Shown in pieces: positions 21,230 through 32,479 of a stretch of DNA of 64,000 nucleotides; position 1 is the first letter of the stretch, and each line of letters begins with the position of its first letter. This DNA is from Blakeslea trispora (Eukaryota > Mucoromycota > Mucoromycetes > Mucorales > Choanephoraceae). Under the pieces are notes generated by a model, which was not told the origin of the DNA, ran no database searches, and worked only from the letters and a program-made list of their open reading frames with translations. The DNA lies in contig JAIWNE010000139.1 of assembly GCA_025331445.1 (NCBI GenBank), positions 1 to 64,000 of the forward strand, read 5' to 3'. The position numbers and the translations under genes were made by a program.

Positions 21230-22978
21230 TTAGTAACGGTAGACTTCGTTGGGTTCACGACCACGAACTACAGAGGGTTCACTGCCGGGAATGTAAATGT
21301 TGGTGTGGAATTCAGAGAGAGAAGGTTCAGGAGCAGCTTGGGCCTTCTTGGAGGCTTCGTCAACCATCTTACGGGCTTCCTTGTCCATTTCCTTCAATTC
21401 GGCTTCAGTAGCAACACCGTTGTCGATCAAGATAGCCTTCAAACCAGTGATGGGGTCAGAGGTAGAACGCATGTGTTGGATTTCTTCACGAGTACGGTAA
21501 GTGGTACCGGGATCGGACATGGAGTGACCACCGTAACGGTAAGTGGCCATTTCCATAACGAGAGGACCCTTACCAGAGGTAGTCCATTCCTTAGCATATT
21601 GACAAGCCTTGAGAACAGAGAGGACATCCATACCGTTGACCTTAAGACCGGGAATGTAGTCACCACGCTTGTAGTATTCAGTAGAGGCAGAAGAACGGCT
21701 GGCTGAGGTACCCATACCGTACTTGTTGTTTTCACAGACAAAGACAACGGGGAGATCCCAAAGCTTGGCCATGTTGTAGGCTTCGAAAACTTGACCTTGG
21801 TTAGAGGCACCATCACCGTAAAGAGAGAAGGTGACAGAGGGGTTTTCCAAGTACTTTTGAGCAAAGGCAACACCAGCACCAAGAGGAACCTAAAATTGGT
21901 TGTTTATCATTAGAATCATGCAATCCGACTTTTTTTCTTCTACAAAAGCAACTATTTGCTCCATTTGATTTCGTTCTTTGATTTTCAAAAACTTCCCACT
22001 TTTTTTTTTCTAATCAAATGTTGCAAATATATGCATTGTCAAACATTTCTTTTTTTTCTCTTTTACTTACTTGAGCACCGACGATACCGTTACCACCATA
22101 GAAAGATTCGGCGAACATGTGCATAGAACCACCCTTACCCTTGGAGATACCGGTGCTACGACCCATCAATTCAGCCAAGATGCTTTCGACGGAACCACCA
22201 CGGAGGTAGGTGAAACCGTGACATCTGTAAGCAGTGATAACGTGGTCAGTCTTGGTAATGGCAGCTTCCATACCAACAGAGACAGCTTCCTATCATGATC
22301 ATAAAAATTTTTTTTTATCATGTCAGTCAAAAATGTACATATAAAAAAAGTCAAAATAAGCCATTCTTTCTCCGATCAAAGAGATAGTGAAAAAAAAAAA
22401 GTTGTGACATCAAACGCGGGGTTTACCCAATATCCCCCGCGTCTACCCGTTGTACTCAAATTTTACCAAGAGTAAAAAAAAAAATTACCCCCAACCAAAA
22501 AAAAAAAATAGAATAAAAAAAATAATAGAATAGTGTAAAAAAGTAGCAAAGATAAAAAGAAAAGAGATGATTTACCTGACCGTTACATAAGTGACAGAAA
22601 CCACGGATCTTCTTGGCCTTATAAAGACCGTCAGCAACCATTTCCATACGTCTCATAACAGTCATCTTGTTGTACATATCAAGCAATTCTTCCTTGGAAA
22701 CTTCAACTTCTAAGCTGGGCTTTTCGCAGTTGTAGGTTTCGAAAGAGGTTTCAGGCAAGGTGATAGACAACTTGTCAGAGAAACGAGGCATGCTGGTAGA
22801 CAAAGCACGCTATAGTTGTTATCATCAAATTGATAAAAAAAAAAGCAAGGGGATAAAATAGAATTAATTCATCTTGTGCTGCTTTTTTTTTCTCTTTTTT
22901 TTTCTGCTCATGATTTACCATGGGAGTGAAAGCGGCCACACGCTTGGCAGCGAGCAAACGAGAAGCTGAACGAAGCAT
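21230..22978 (-). CDS. PDA1: Pyruvate dehydrogenase E1 component subunit alpha, mitochondrial, 390 aa
   Basis: Exons (minus) are 22978-22919, 22809-22576, 22289-22071 and 21889-21230; introns are 109, 286 and 181 nt, long for this genome. It decarboxylates pyruvate with thiamine diphosphate as the E1 alpha2-beta2 tetramer of the PDH complex, feeding acetyl-CoA to the TCA cycle and, via export, to the fatty acid synthase encoded 12 kb away. The presequence is [17 protein letters not shown]. The TPP motif runs from [15 protein letters not shown] to [28 protein letters not shown] and [19 protein letters not shown] are conserved; the Ser in [10 protein letters not shown] is the classic inhibitory phosphorylation site. 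Strong codon bias suggests high expression. Confidence 0.97.
22414..22442. repeat. GC-rich 8-bp perfect inverted repeat inside PDH E1-alpha intron 2
   Basis: Arms ACGCGGGG (22414-22421) and CCCCGCGT (22435-22442) pair perfectly around a 13-nt spacer. The intron around it is almost pure A/T, so the element stands out. It could be an RNA hairpin in the pre-mRNA or a palindromic protein-binding site. Confidence 0.5.
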
Positions 22979-23599
22979 CTTTATTTATAAAGTACGGTCA
23001 AAAAAAGAAAAAAAAACAAAAAAAAGGAAAATGAAAACTTTTTTTTTATTTTAACAAGGTCCCGGAATTCTCAATTGTTTTTTGGGGAATAACTGGTTAT
23101 ATTGTGGAAGGAAAATTGATTGGCCGAATTCTAGTGTGTAGTTTAAACTCCTTATGGATCAAATATATCTCTTAGCTTGGTAGACAGTGTTTAGGGAGGC
23201 AAGGAAAATCCAATTCGTTATTGATTACAACTAGATTCGTGTTATAAACTATAGTATGTTACTACAGCACCTCTCTCTCTATATCCCTTGGTATTATTTT
23301 GTATTGGCACAATGGAAGTAAAAAAAAAAACCACAACATGTTTGTTATTGAATCTGGCAGAAAAAGCATATATGTCGCAGCTTGCATATGCTCTCATTCT
23401 TGTGAAAACAGAAACAATAGTATTCAGTTGCTATGCAGTGGTAGTAAAATTTTGGTAAGAAAGGACTCATGAGTCCAAAGGCGAAACTTGTTCTTGAACA
23501 CTGCATTTAAGAAAGAATAAAACCACCTTTATGAAATCAATCATGTTGAAAACTCTGATAGGTTCAAAGCTAGATGCTTTATTCTTTTTTATTTGTTTT
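22979..23599. other. Intergenic, promoter of PDH E1-alpha and 3' flank of the glycosyltransferase-like gene
   Basis: AT-rich, with a T-rich leader next to the PDH start. No gene seen. Confidence 0.5.
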
Positions 23600-26500
23600 T
23601 TATATTCCATCTTCTTCTGCAATTTCATCACTTTCATCTATGTCTTCATCTTCTTCCTCTTCCTCCATTTCTAATCTTTCATCTTCCAAGAACCCAAGGT
23701 TTTCTGGGTTGAGCTTCAAGTACAATCTATTCAATGTATCAAGATCGCTTTCTAAATCTAACACTTCATCATCACGGTTGTTGTGACGCTCTTCAACCAT
23801 AGGTAGTTGAGCCACATCAATAGGTTTGGGGCCAAACTGAAGTAGCTCATTACGGCCTTGTTCTTCCTCCTCCTTTGTATATTCAGTTATGCGGTTATAT
23901 CGAATGGGTTGAACAACATCCTTGACCAGAACAGGTGGCTTTGGCTTCTTTGGAGACGAAGGGAACTCTTGCAATGGATCAGGAGGACCATCTACACGAC
24001 AAAAGAACTCTTGAGGATCAAATGTACCATATGTTCTCTCACAAGTAGATACATGCTGATGGTACTTGCTTCCTTTTTCTTCTAGACTATCATATGTCTG
24101 AAGTTGACCCCATAGATCTAGAACTGGCAAGTCTTCGAACAGAGGAAGACTTTGGTTAGGCAGCTGTGATAGAATAGTATCACGCTGCATCAATGGGACC
24201 ATAAAGGTACCGATCACAGATTGTCTCTTTTCGGATTGAACATGAGTACCAAACTCGACATGGTTGGTAGAGAAAGCTTCAAATGCTTGAAAGTTAGGGT
24301 AGAGCATGACATAACCACGCAAGTAGACCAATTCGATAAAATACTTCTTCCATGATTTTTTCCATTTATCAGATCGACTACCAGGAACACTGATGAGTCG
24401 TACTTGATGGTCTTTAGGTAATTCAAGATCCTTAAGACGAGTGACAAGATAAGCATGAAATTCGCGCCAATGCTCAGGGAAATAGATACCACCCCAACTG
24501 CAGGGTACTTGACTGGCATAAGGGATGTGTTCAGGATAGCCAGCAGGAAGCAAGACAGAATTTGGATCAAATGTAACACGACCAGCAGGTAAAAGTTCCA
24601 AGTTACGAGGCGCATACAGACTGATACCATACATCAACCGATGAGCTTCACTATTGCCACTATATCTATATTTGAGGATAGCGTATTTAGACCATACATA
24701 GAACAAGGGAGAGACTTCAATATCGTCTTCAAGTAAGACGGCATATTCGTTGTTATCAGTAGGATACCATGATTCGACAATGGCAGGCATAAGGCCACCT
24801 TTACGGATACGATGGCGGATTGTCTTGGCACCTTGACGCCACATGAAGCTGTTAACAAGCAGGCGAGTCACTCGATCAGAAGATTGCTCCATGTTGATCA
24901 TCAAATCAGCACGGTCACCTAAATAAATAGATTTGGATGCGGACTGCAATAAACGAGACAGCGAATGAGGTCTTCTGTCAGTAATAACGACCAATTTGAT
25001 CTGAACCTTGTTCCAATCTATACACACACACACATGGAAACGATAAGCGAAAAAAAATTATACATCATATGTAAAAAAGCAATTACTTACATGAGAGAGC
25101 TTCCAAAGAAAGGTCAGGTATCCACAAAGCATGAGGAATTTCTTTCTCAGGAAGACTGATGTCTGTTATTTGATGTGTTTCAGCCATAGCTCGAATCATG
25201 TTATACTTGTGCATGTCAGGTTGCTCGGTGGGTTTGATTTGAAGCAAAATGCGTGGTTGAATGGCACTGACAAGACCTGCCATCTCACCTATATCTTCAA
25301 GTCCTTTCATAGAACTAAAGTCATGCAATTCAACATGGCGCTGGCAATTGGTTTCGGTCAAGGCATTTTTGACTCTTTCTCTTTCCAAATCATCACCAAG
25401 AATGACAAGATGTACAGGATACTTTTTAAATCGGCACAAGAGAGGATGAAGTGAGACCAATTGTTTAGCACCATCAGCTATCACAAGCGCACTATGTTCT
25501 GACATAAAGCGGTAGTTCAAAGCAGTAGGGTATCTATTTTTTGCTACTAGTTCTCTCCAGAAAGCATTCTTTGCCCACTCCTCCTGTATTTTCTCACAAT
25601 ATTGTTTGCTGAGACTAGCATGTCTGTCAGCTGAAGGTAAGAGGATAGTTGGTTGATTCAACTGTTGCTTCAAGTTTTTACTGAGGTAGTAACCAAGAGG
25701 TAAATGAAGTGATTCAAGTGACATATCTGACTTGATATAAGGTAACCATGATTTGTGCAGCAACCAAGCACCTAACACCATATCCACTGGCTGAGAAACA
25801 TTTGAAGGAAGTCGGTCATCCATGGGTAGACAAAAATTGTCGGACGCTAATTTGGGTGCTATAGCATAGCCTCTTGTACCGATCAATGCACCTTGGTAGT
25901 CATCGAGTTGTTTAGCGCGGAAAAGATAGACAAGTTCGTGCAAGGTATATGGAGAAAGAGCTACATTTTCGTCCACTACATACAAGTAGTCTGTTGTAAT
26001 ATCCTTCTCCGTCAGTTCTTCCAGCCAGATAGCAGCTCCAGCAGTACCTTCGGCAAATGCACTACTGGTTGCACTAGTTGTAATGGCTGCCCTATCAATG
26101 GCTACAATATCAAATTTGCTTGTGTCCAATCTCTCTTCGATCTGGGCTTTAAATTGTGAAGGGCAGGCAATCAACACTTGAAAGGCGACTTCGGTTGCTG
26201 TCCAAGCAGCCACTATGTCAAGTTTTGACAATGCTTCTTTTGTATAGATAGGAACCACTATAGTCACTTGGTTTTTCTGTACTGTTTCAGGTTGTGTATT
26301 AAAGAGGGTATCATAATTGTGTCCTTCTATTGTATAAGATGTCAATTTCTCTAAAAAGCTGCTACTAGTCGAATTAAATATTGAGTTCTTCAGAATCCAA
26401 GGGTTGGTTTGCTCATCCCAAGCAGTGTTGAAGCTGAAGGCTGAAGTAGTGTGATCAAGGTCGAGTACAACATTCTCATCTGAAGAAGCATCGCTAGCTG

Positions 26501-26615
26501 TTTCTATACGAGATGAGCTATAAAAGTTTGGCAGTAAGAACAGCAGAAAGGCACTCGAAAAGACAACCAGAACAATGAGTCTAAATAGCCTTTTTGGTGA
26601 GTTGAGCCAAGACAT
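23600..26615 (-). CDS. Type II membrane protein with two GT-A-like (family 2) glycosyltransferase halves, 980 aa
   Basis: Exon 1 is 26615-25091 and exon 2 is 25017-23600; the 73-nt GT-AG intron joins DLSLEALS to YWNKVQIKLVVITD in frame. MSWLNSPKRL then a hydrophobic anchor (IVLVVFSSAFLLFLL) gives a Golgi/ER type II topology. First half, from about 115: VTIVVPIYT and, near 213, YLYVVDENVALSP resemble a nucleotide-sugar/metal motif. Second half, from about 512: VVITDRRPHSLSRLL and, near 603, YAVLLEDDIEVSP are strong family-2 features. The C-terminus is acidic (EMEEEEEDEDIDESDE). The sugar and acceptor cannot be read from sequence. An upstream in-frame ATG at 26681 would add a hydrophobic leader; 26615 is preferred because it gives the usual basic-then-hydrophobic start. 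Confidence 0.78.
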
Positions 26616-27639
26616 GATACATTGATTGACAAGAGGAAAGCAAAACGTTAAAAAAAAGAAAATAAACAAATTTACATTCAACTTTTTCGTGTCGCACTTC
26701 CAATAATCATAAACCGATCTCCTAATTTTAGCCTTAATTGGGGGAGGGGAAGCAAATTAAAGATATTTATGGTTGTGCATTATTAGTGAGCCAATACTGT
26801 TCTTTTCCTTTTCTTTTTCTACACTAATGAATATGTATTCTTACCTGTAGCGATGAAATTATATAAGCTGCTACAGCTACAAATGTTGAATAAGAGCGCT
26901 CAAATGCCTATAAAACTGGTCTAAAATATCCTTTCTTAAAATATCTCTCGTTAATGATGACAAAAGCGTCTCCCATTGGATCGACAAGTGTGTATGAGAG
27001 AACCTCAATTGTTTATCAAGTTAAATGCAAAAACTGTTTAGCAAGTCAGGCTATCGTATAAAGAAAGCCTGGAGATCATTGAACAGTAGTGCTAAAACAG
27101 GGAACACTACCCGGTTATTCAATTCATTGCGCCCAAAGTAAGAAAAGGCTTAGCTTCATCCAGCTATAGCTCATCCTTCAGGCTGCAATGTATGCTATAG
27201 GATTGTGTCTGCCTCAGAAAGCACAAAATTAAGAAGACAGTGGCTGCATCAGAATCTGCACATGCTTCAAGTCTTCATACCCTTCTGCTTTTGTCAATCA
27301 GTTCCCTGGACAGCAAGAACATGTGTCTATAGTTAAATTAGACAGAACAACAGATATGTCTGGTACTGTTCTTCTCTCTATTGTGGTATAGTATACATTT
27401 TGAATGTTCCTTCAAAAAAAGTTTGCAGCAAATCTGTCTGCAAAACATCAAAGAGTTTCCACGGCTGTCTCAAAATGTTTACAAGCGGAATAAAAAGCAA
27501 GTAATACTATTTGTAGTACTCTAGTGATGTTTTACCAGCGCTCAGTGAAAATTATTATGCTAAAGGGCTTCTCAAATATGCCAAGCAATACGATTTAGGC
27601 TCTTCATGTGTAATATCCCCTTTTAAAAAACAGATTAAA
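26616..27639. other. Intergenic, possible eroded transposon 5' part
   Basis: Promoter side of the glycosyltransferase-like gene, then about 0.7 kb leading into the dead transposase. No intact ORF. Frames are repeatedly interrupted and no N-terminal helix-turn-helix was recognised. Confidence 0.4.
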
Positions 27640-28380
27640 GACACGCTCTAAAAAGATAATTTACTCAAGTGAACAAAGCTTTTGCATGATATTTAAATCA
27701 GAATAGCCTTGAGAGAATGGAGAAGCGGTAAATTCGGATGAATTTTGCGACCAATTGTATGTTCATAGACACAGTTGTGTTTCATAGCAATATGAAGCGT
27801 ACTATGGCTTCGTCTAAGAAAAGGCGAAAGAGCAGCAGTTATTGTGCCAAACATTAGAGTAAGAATAACTACTATACTTCATGGAATATGTCCATATAAT
27901 CTAGTAAATGCTAGAGTCAGGCATTCCAATGTTCAAACTGCAAGCAAGAGAAAGAAGGCTGTTGATGGCTTTTCATCATCATTCAAGAAGGCGCAAGGTG
28001 ACCCTATAACTGGTCAATACTTCAGTTTTACTGCCAGTTGCATGGATGTCATGAATTGCCACCCGGAAATTAAAGGCCATTACATTGCAGTGAATAATAC
28101 TCGAATTCATGAACATAAGGACACTCAAAGCTACATTGAAAGTTGCAAATATCGCTGTGTGTGTCTTTCTCCCCTATTCTTCAAAATCCAATCCTATTAA
28201 GCAGTTTTGTTCTGTGGTTTGGAGCAAGCTCAAAGAGAAGCTCTTTTGGGAGGAAGAGATTTTGACGACCAGAATAAGAAAAGCTTGTAATAATGCTCTG
28301 AATGGCGATTTATGTGGATTTTGTAAATATCTTAACACTAAGATCTCTGAATGCTTAACAAAGAAAAATAAGAGCCAATC
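27640..28380 (+). pseudogene. Decayed Tc1/mariner (IS630-like) transposase remnant, copy B
   Basis: Best preserved copy. ORF 27844-28200 reads through IRVRITTILHGICP, DPITGQYFSFTASCMDVMN, KGHYIAVNNTRIHEHKDTQ and YIESCKYRCVCLSP, matching the MKGHYIVMDNAPIH-type catalytic block with Asp replaced by Asn. A frameshift then moves to the frame of 28109-28501: YSSKSNPIKQFCSVVWSKL and EEEILTTRIRKACNN, the SPELNPIEQFWSVV-type block with the catalytic Glu replaced by Lys. Frameshift plus lost catalytic residues show it is inactive. Left of 27770 similarity fades. Confidence 0.78.
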
Positions 28381-29090
28381 CAATAGCAACAATAGTAGGT
28401 ACATTTGGAATATCAACATTGACACCAAACTGTCTTCCGTCTGTGCTTTAATTTGTTTTTCTGCCTCAAGCCGATTTCAATGGTTTCCTGAAATAGTGTA
28501 AAAAAAAAAAAAAAAAGAGCGACCAACTTAATTCGGTAAAACGACTCAACTGAGAAGTAGAAATGTTGCACCTAAAAATAAGTCCTAAAGTGCAAAGACT
28601 AAACAAGACAGAAAGCTGCACATGCTAATCAACAACAATCAAATACAAAAAGGAAACTGCAAATAAAACTTGATCGAGGTAACCTGAACTAACAATTACA
28701 ACTTGAGAAATTACTCCAAAAAGTTATTTGAACCTTGGATATACTTTGGTAATTTACTGTTTAATACTCTTATTACTTTACGTATGCAAACGTCGACTGT
28801 GATATAGATGAAGGAGCAAAGGAGAGAGTCTTTCCAAGTAATTAGCTTCGGCTGGTTAAACGCACTTCAATTTATTCATGTGTAACGCTCACAAAAATAG
28901 ATACAATTTATGACATTACTTTAAAGGCTAATGGAACAGTGTGTGTTTTTTTTTCTTTTCTTCATCCCCGCTTATTTACTCGCTCTCTCTTTTTCTTTCT
29001 TTTCTTTTATTTTTTTTTCTTTTCTCACTTTTTTACCCTCTTTCCCCTCCTTTTCTACTTTCTTTTATAGAAAAAAAAATAACGAAAAAG
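28381..29090. other. Intergenic, promoter and 5' leader of the KNH-like gene
   Basis: AT-rich. The last 150 bp is an extreme pyrimidine tract (C/T-rich, 28945-29070) directly before the start codon at 29091, typical of an expressed fungal gene leader. The ORFs reading through it are low-complexity Phe/Leu/Ser and were not accepted. Confidence 0.5.
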
Positions 29091-31640
29091 ATGAAGTTGT
29101 TATCAAATTTAGCAACCTTATCTATCGCAGCAACTTTAGTACTTCAAAGTGGAAATTTTGTATCAGCTACACCTTTTTTTAATGTACCAACAGACGCCAA
29201 CGTTCATAGTAACGCCGCCTCACTTGATGCAGACAGTTGTGATGGTACGATAAGGCTTAAAGCTAAATTGAATATTTTTTAAGAACACAAATGTTGACAA
29301 ACTTGTCCTCTCTTTCTTTTTTTAATAGGTTTCCGAGTAACCTATCCATTCAGCTCTGGTAATTTGAATTTTAATTTTAGATCCAAACAGTAGCTAAAAA
29401 TAACTTGTTTTTCTAGGTCTTTCATTTGAAGAAGAAAGCAAACATATTGTGGCATGGCAAGCACCCGATGGAATGAAAAAAGTAAACGTTACTCTTATAG
29501 ACAACACACTTGCTGAAAGTCAGGCTTACATCGGCTTGTTTGGTAATAAAATGCAATCTAAGCTTAATAGAACAAAGAATTCTAAAAAAAATATAAATCA
29601 ATAGATGCAAGCCAAGGCGCAACTGAAGAGTTCCCATTGTCATTGGGCAACAAAGATGCGGGTGAATACCGATTTCATCTTTCTGCTCAAGGTGATAGCC
29701 AATACTGTGAAGCTGACTCAGTACCTTTTCAAATTACCAAACGTGCTGTTCCTGAAACAAGTTCAGAAGATAACAATAACTCAGATGATGCAGAAGACAA
29801 CGACGAAGCTCATGAGGACGACGCCAATTGGGACTCTGCTTTAAGCAAAGTCACAAACTTAACCAGTGAAGACAAACCTCATAACAACGATGGCTCTTCT
29901 ACTGAAACAAACGATAAAAACACTTTCCATGATTATATCAACAGTTTGGATCAAGATTATAAGCCATACCTTGCTAAAAACAAAGAAACTGAAACTGAAG
30001 ATGTCACTCACAAGAACGAGGCTGAAGACATTGATGTCTATGCTACAAATCAAGATTCTACTGCCCAGACATCTGCTCATAAAGCCTCATGGCATTCAAA
30101 TGATGCTAGCAGCTATTTTACAGATGAGGATCAATCTTCCACTGCTACTATCTATCACAATGATAGTGAATGGGTCAATGAAGATAATGTCTCTGATGAA
30201 ACTCACCTTAATGACGACAGCGTCTGGGAAGAAGAAGTTGCTGGTGAAGTTGAACACGTTGATAGCAATGAGTTTATTGATGATGTCCATGAGAACATTG
30301 GCGAATGGTACTCCAACGATGAGTCTCACGACAACGACTGGTCTGTTGAACATGTTGATGTTGCTCATGCCAACAGCTACGGTCTTGACTTTGACTATGA
30401 CCATGACCCTGAGGACGGCGAAGATGACGAAGACAGAACACACAACAACGGCTGGGTTGCCGAAGGTGATGAACACCTCAACGCTGATGGCTGGACTGCT
30501 GAAGCCGTTGATGTAGTTGACCATCCCAACTACCATGTCAACGATGCCGAATGGAGTTCTTCCGCTGACCACACTGATGATGCTGACACTACCTGGGAGT
30601 CTGAAGCTGTTGACATGGTTGACCATCCTAACTTCCACGCTAATGAAGAATTCGAAGGTGATGGCGAACATGTCGATGCTGTCTCTTCTGAATCTAACTG
30701 GGTGCCTGAGGATGCTGAGCACACCAACGATGACAGCGTCTGGGAAGAAGAAGTTGCTGGTGAAGTTGAACACGTTGATAGCAATGAGTTTATTGATGAT
30801 GTCCATGAGAACATTGGCGAATGGTACTCCAACGATGAGTCTCACGACAACGACTGGTCTGTTGAACATGTTGATGTTGCTCATGCCAACAGCTACGGTC
30901 TTGACTTTGACTATGACCATGACCCTGAGGACGGCGAAGATGACGAAGACAGAACACACAACAACGGCTGGGTTGCCGAAGGTGATGAACACCTCAACGC
31001 TGATGGCTGGACTGCTGAAGCCGTTGACGTGGTTGACCATCCCAACTACCATGTCAACGACGCCGAATGGAGTTCTTCCGCTGACCACACTGATGATGCC
31101 GATACTACCTGGGAAACTGAAGCTGTTGACATGGCCGATCACCCTAACTTCCACACCAACGAAGATGGTGAATGGAATGACGAAGAGTTCGAAGGTGATG
31201 GCCAACATGTTGATGCTGTTGTTTCTGAATCCAATTGGGTCTCTCACGATGACTCCTCAGAACATGACAACTATTACATCCGTAATGTTGGCCCTCCTGG
31301 CGATTCCAATGAAGACCATCGTAGAGGTGATGGATGGGACTTTAGCAATAGCCACAAGGAAGAAAACATTGAAAACTCTGATGATGATCAAATCGCCAGC
31401 GATGCTACTTCTGAATGGCTGAACAATGAGCTCGACTCAGTAACTCACTCAGATGATAGCTCCAACTGGGTCTCTGAAGCAGACGAACATGATAACGACG
31501 TACCATCCTGGGTTGAGCATGAAAGTAGCACCCATGTTGACGATATTCCCGAGGAAGTCGCACTTCTTCAAGACGATTTTGCCTACAAGCCCACTACTGA
31601 GCATAGCAATGCCTCTGACAGAGAGTGGACTGGTTACTAG
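29091..31640 (+). CDS. Secreted KNH/Kre9-type protein with acidic Trp/His repeats, 781 aa
   Basis: Exons are 29091-29244, 29329-29358, 29417-29542 and 29605-31640; the second is only 30 nt. Signal peptide: MKLLSNLATLSIAATLVL with cleavage near VSA-TP. Residues about 50-135 look like the Kre9/Knh1 N-terminal domain of fungal surface proteins (FRVTYPFSSG, KHIVAWQAPDGM, VNVTLID, GEYRFHLSAQG). The remaining about 640 residues are Asp/Glu/His/Asn-rich with regularly placed Trp, and contain two 172-residue repeats. The last residues (NASDREWTGY) are polar, so there is no GPI-anchor signal and the protein is probably secreted into the wall or medium. A wall-matrix or metal-binding role is possible but unproven. 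The acidic region could not be matched to a family. Confidence 0.82.
30213..31241 (+). repeat. In-frame 516-bp tandem duplication
   Basis: Copy 1 is 30213-30728 and copy 2 is 30729-about 31241. Bases 30216-30511 and 30732-31027 are identical over 296 bp by eye. Divergence rises toward the 3' end, where copy 2 carries a small in-frame insertion (DGEWNDE). Each copy contains shorter units around W-x-x-E-A-V-D-x-V-D-H-P-N-[YF]-H. Confidence 0.92.
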
Positions 31641-31689
31641 TGGCTCAAATATAATCCCTTTTACTTCCTTTCTGTATTAAACATATTGC

Positions 31690-31695
31690 AATAAA
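31690..31695 (+). terminator. poly(A) signal of the KNH-like gene
   Basis: Exact AATAAA 50 bp after the stop codon. Confidence 0.5.
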
Positions 31696-32479
31696 CAGAA
31701 TTGCAATCGTTATTTGTCACTAGAATCACTAGATTGACTTCCTTGTATAATTATTTATAATAAATTTAATTAGTAAGAAAGCCTATTGTCTTCAATTTGT
31801 TTGCGGGAAATCATAGTCATGGCTCGTGCACTTGTAAGGTATAATGCATAAACTTGTATCATCTCTAAAAGGCAATGAGTTTAATAACAACTCAATTTTG
31901 TGGCTGACATAACTGATTGATGATTTGTCTTGTACTAGTCTGTGTGACAGGTTAGAGCAAGTACATCTATGCTCTGTCTTGAAAATGATGAAAATTTTTA
32001 ACTTATTTAGTCATAGTCAGCATTGTTAGACTATGTGTTGCCAAGTTTACCATATTGCTCTTTTTAAGCCCAATTGTAAAAAACAAAACAAAAAACAATG
32101 TTTGCCAGAGTAAAGTCTTGTCTTGCTTAGAGAGAAAAGACAACATACACTTGGACTATAGTATGCATATAGCTCCTTAGTCGAATTGAACGCAATTGAG
32201 CATGACAAAGCTTATATCAAATGGTTGAATGAACGCATCTACCGCTTTGGATGGTAATTTTCCCGCCAAGCATCACCTAATAAGTGTAGCTTACTATTAA
32301 TATCTTAAACATCCGTTCTTTTCTCTCTTTCTGTTTCAACCAATTATTACTGAGAATGCAAAAATCTATTATTTTTGAATATTCATAGGTCTGTATGTAC
32401 AAAATAATAACAATAATAGTAAGGCATACTGTGCAAAAAAAAAGGGGGGTTATCAATCGTCATGATTACGATTACGACT
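31696..32479. other. Intergenic, no gene recognised
   Basis: AT-rich. Contains an isolated TTTCCCGCC (32259-32267), a strong E2F-type match, with no obvious target. The right end is the 3' flank of the minus-strand gene. Confidence 0.45.

Noticed and set aside
30096..31247. 383-codon minus-strand ORF and 216/301-codon + strand ORFs over the acidic repeats
   Set aside because: They mirror the repeated, biased codons of the KNH-like gene, and their Met/Thr-rich or Val/Ile-rich products are artefacts.
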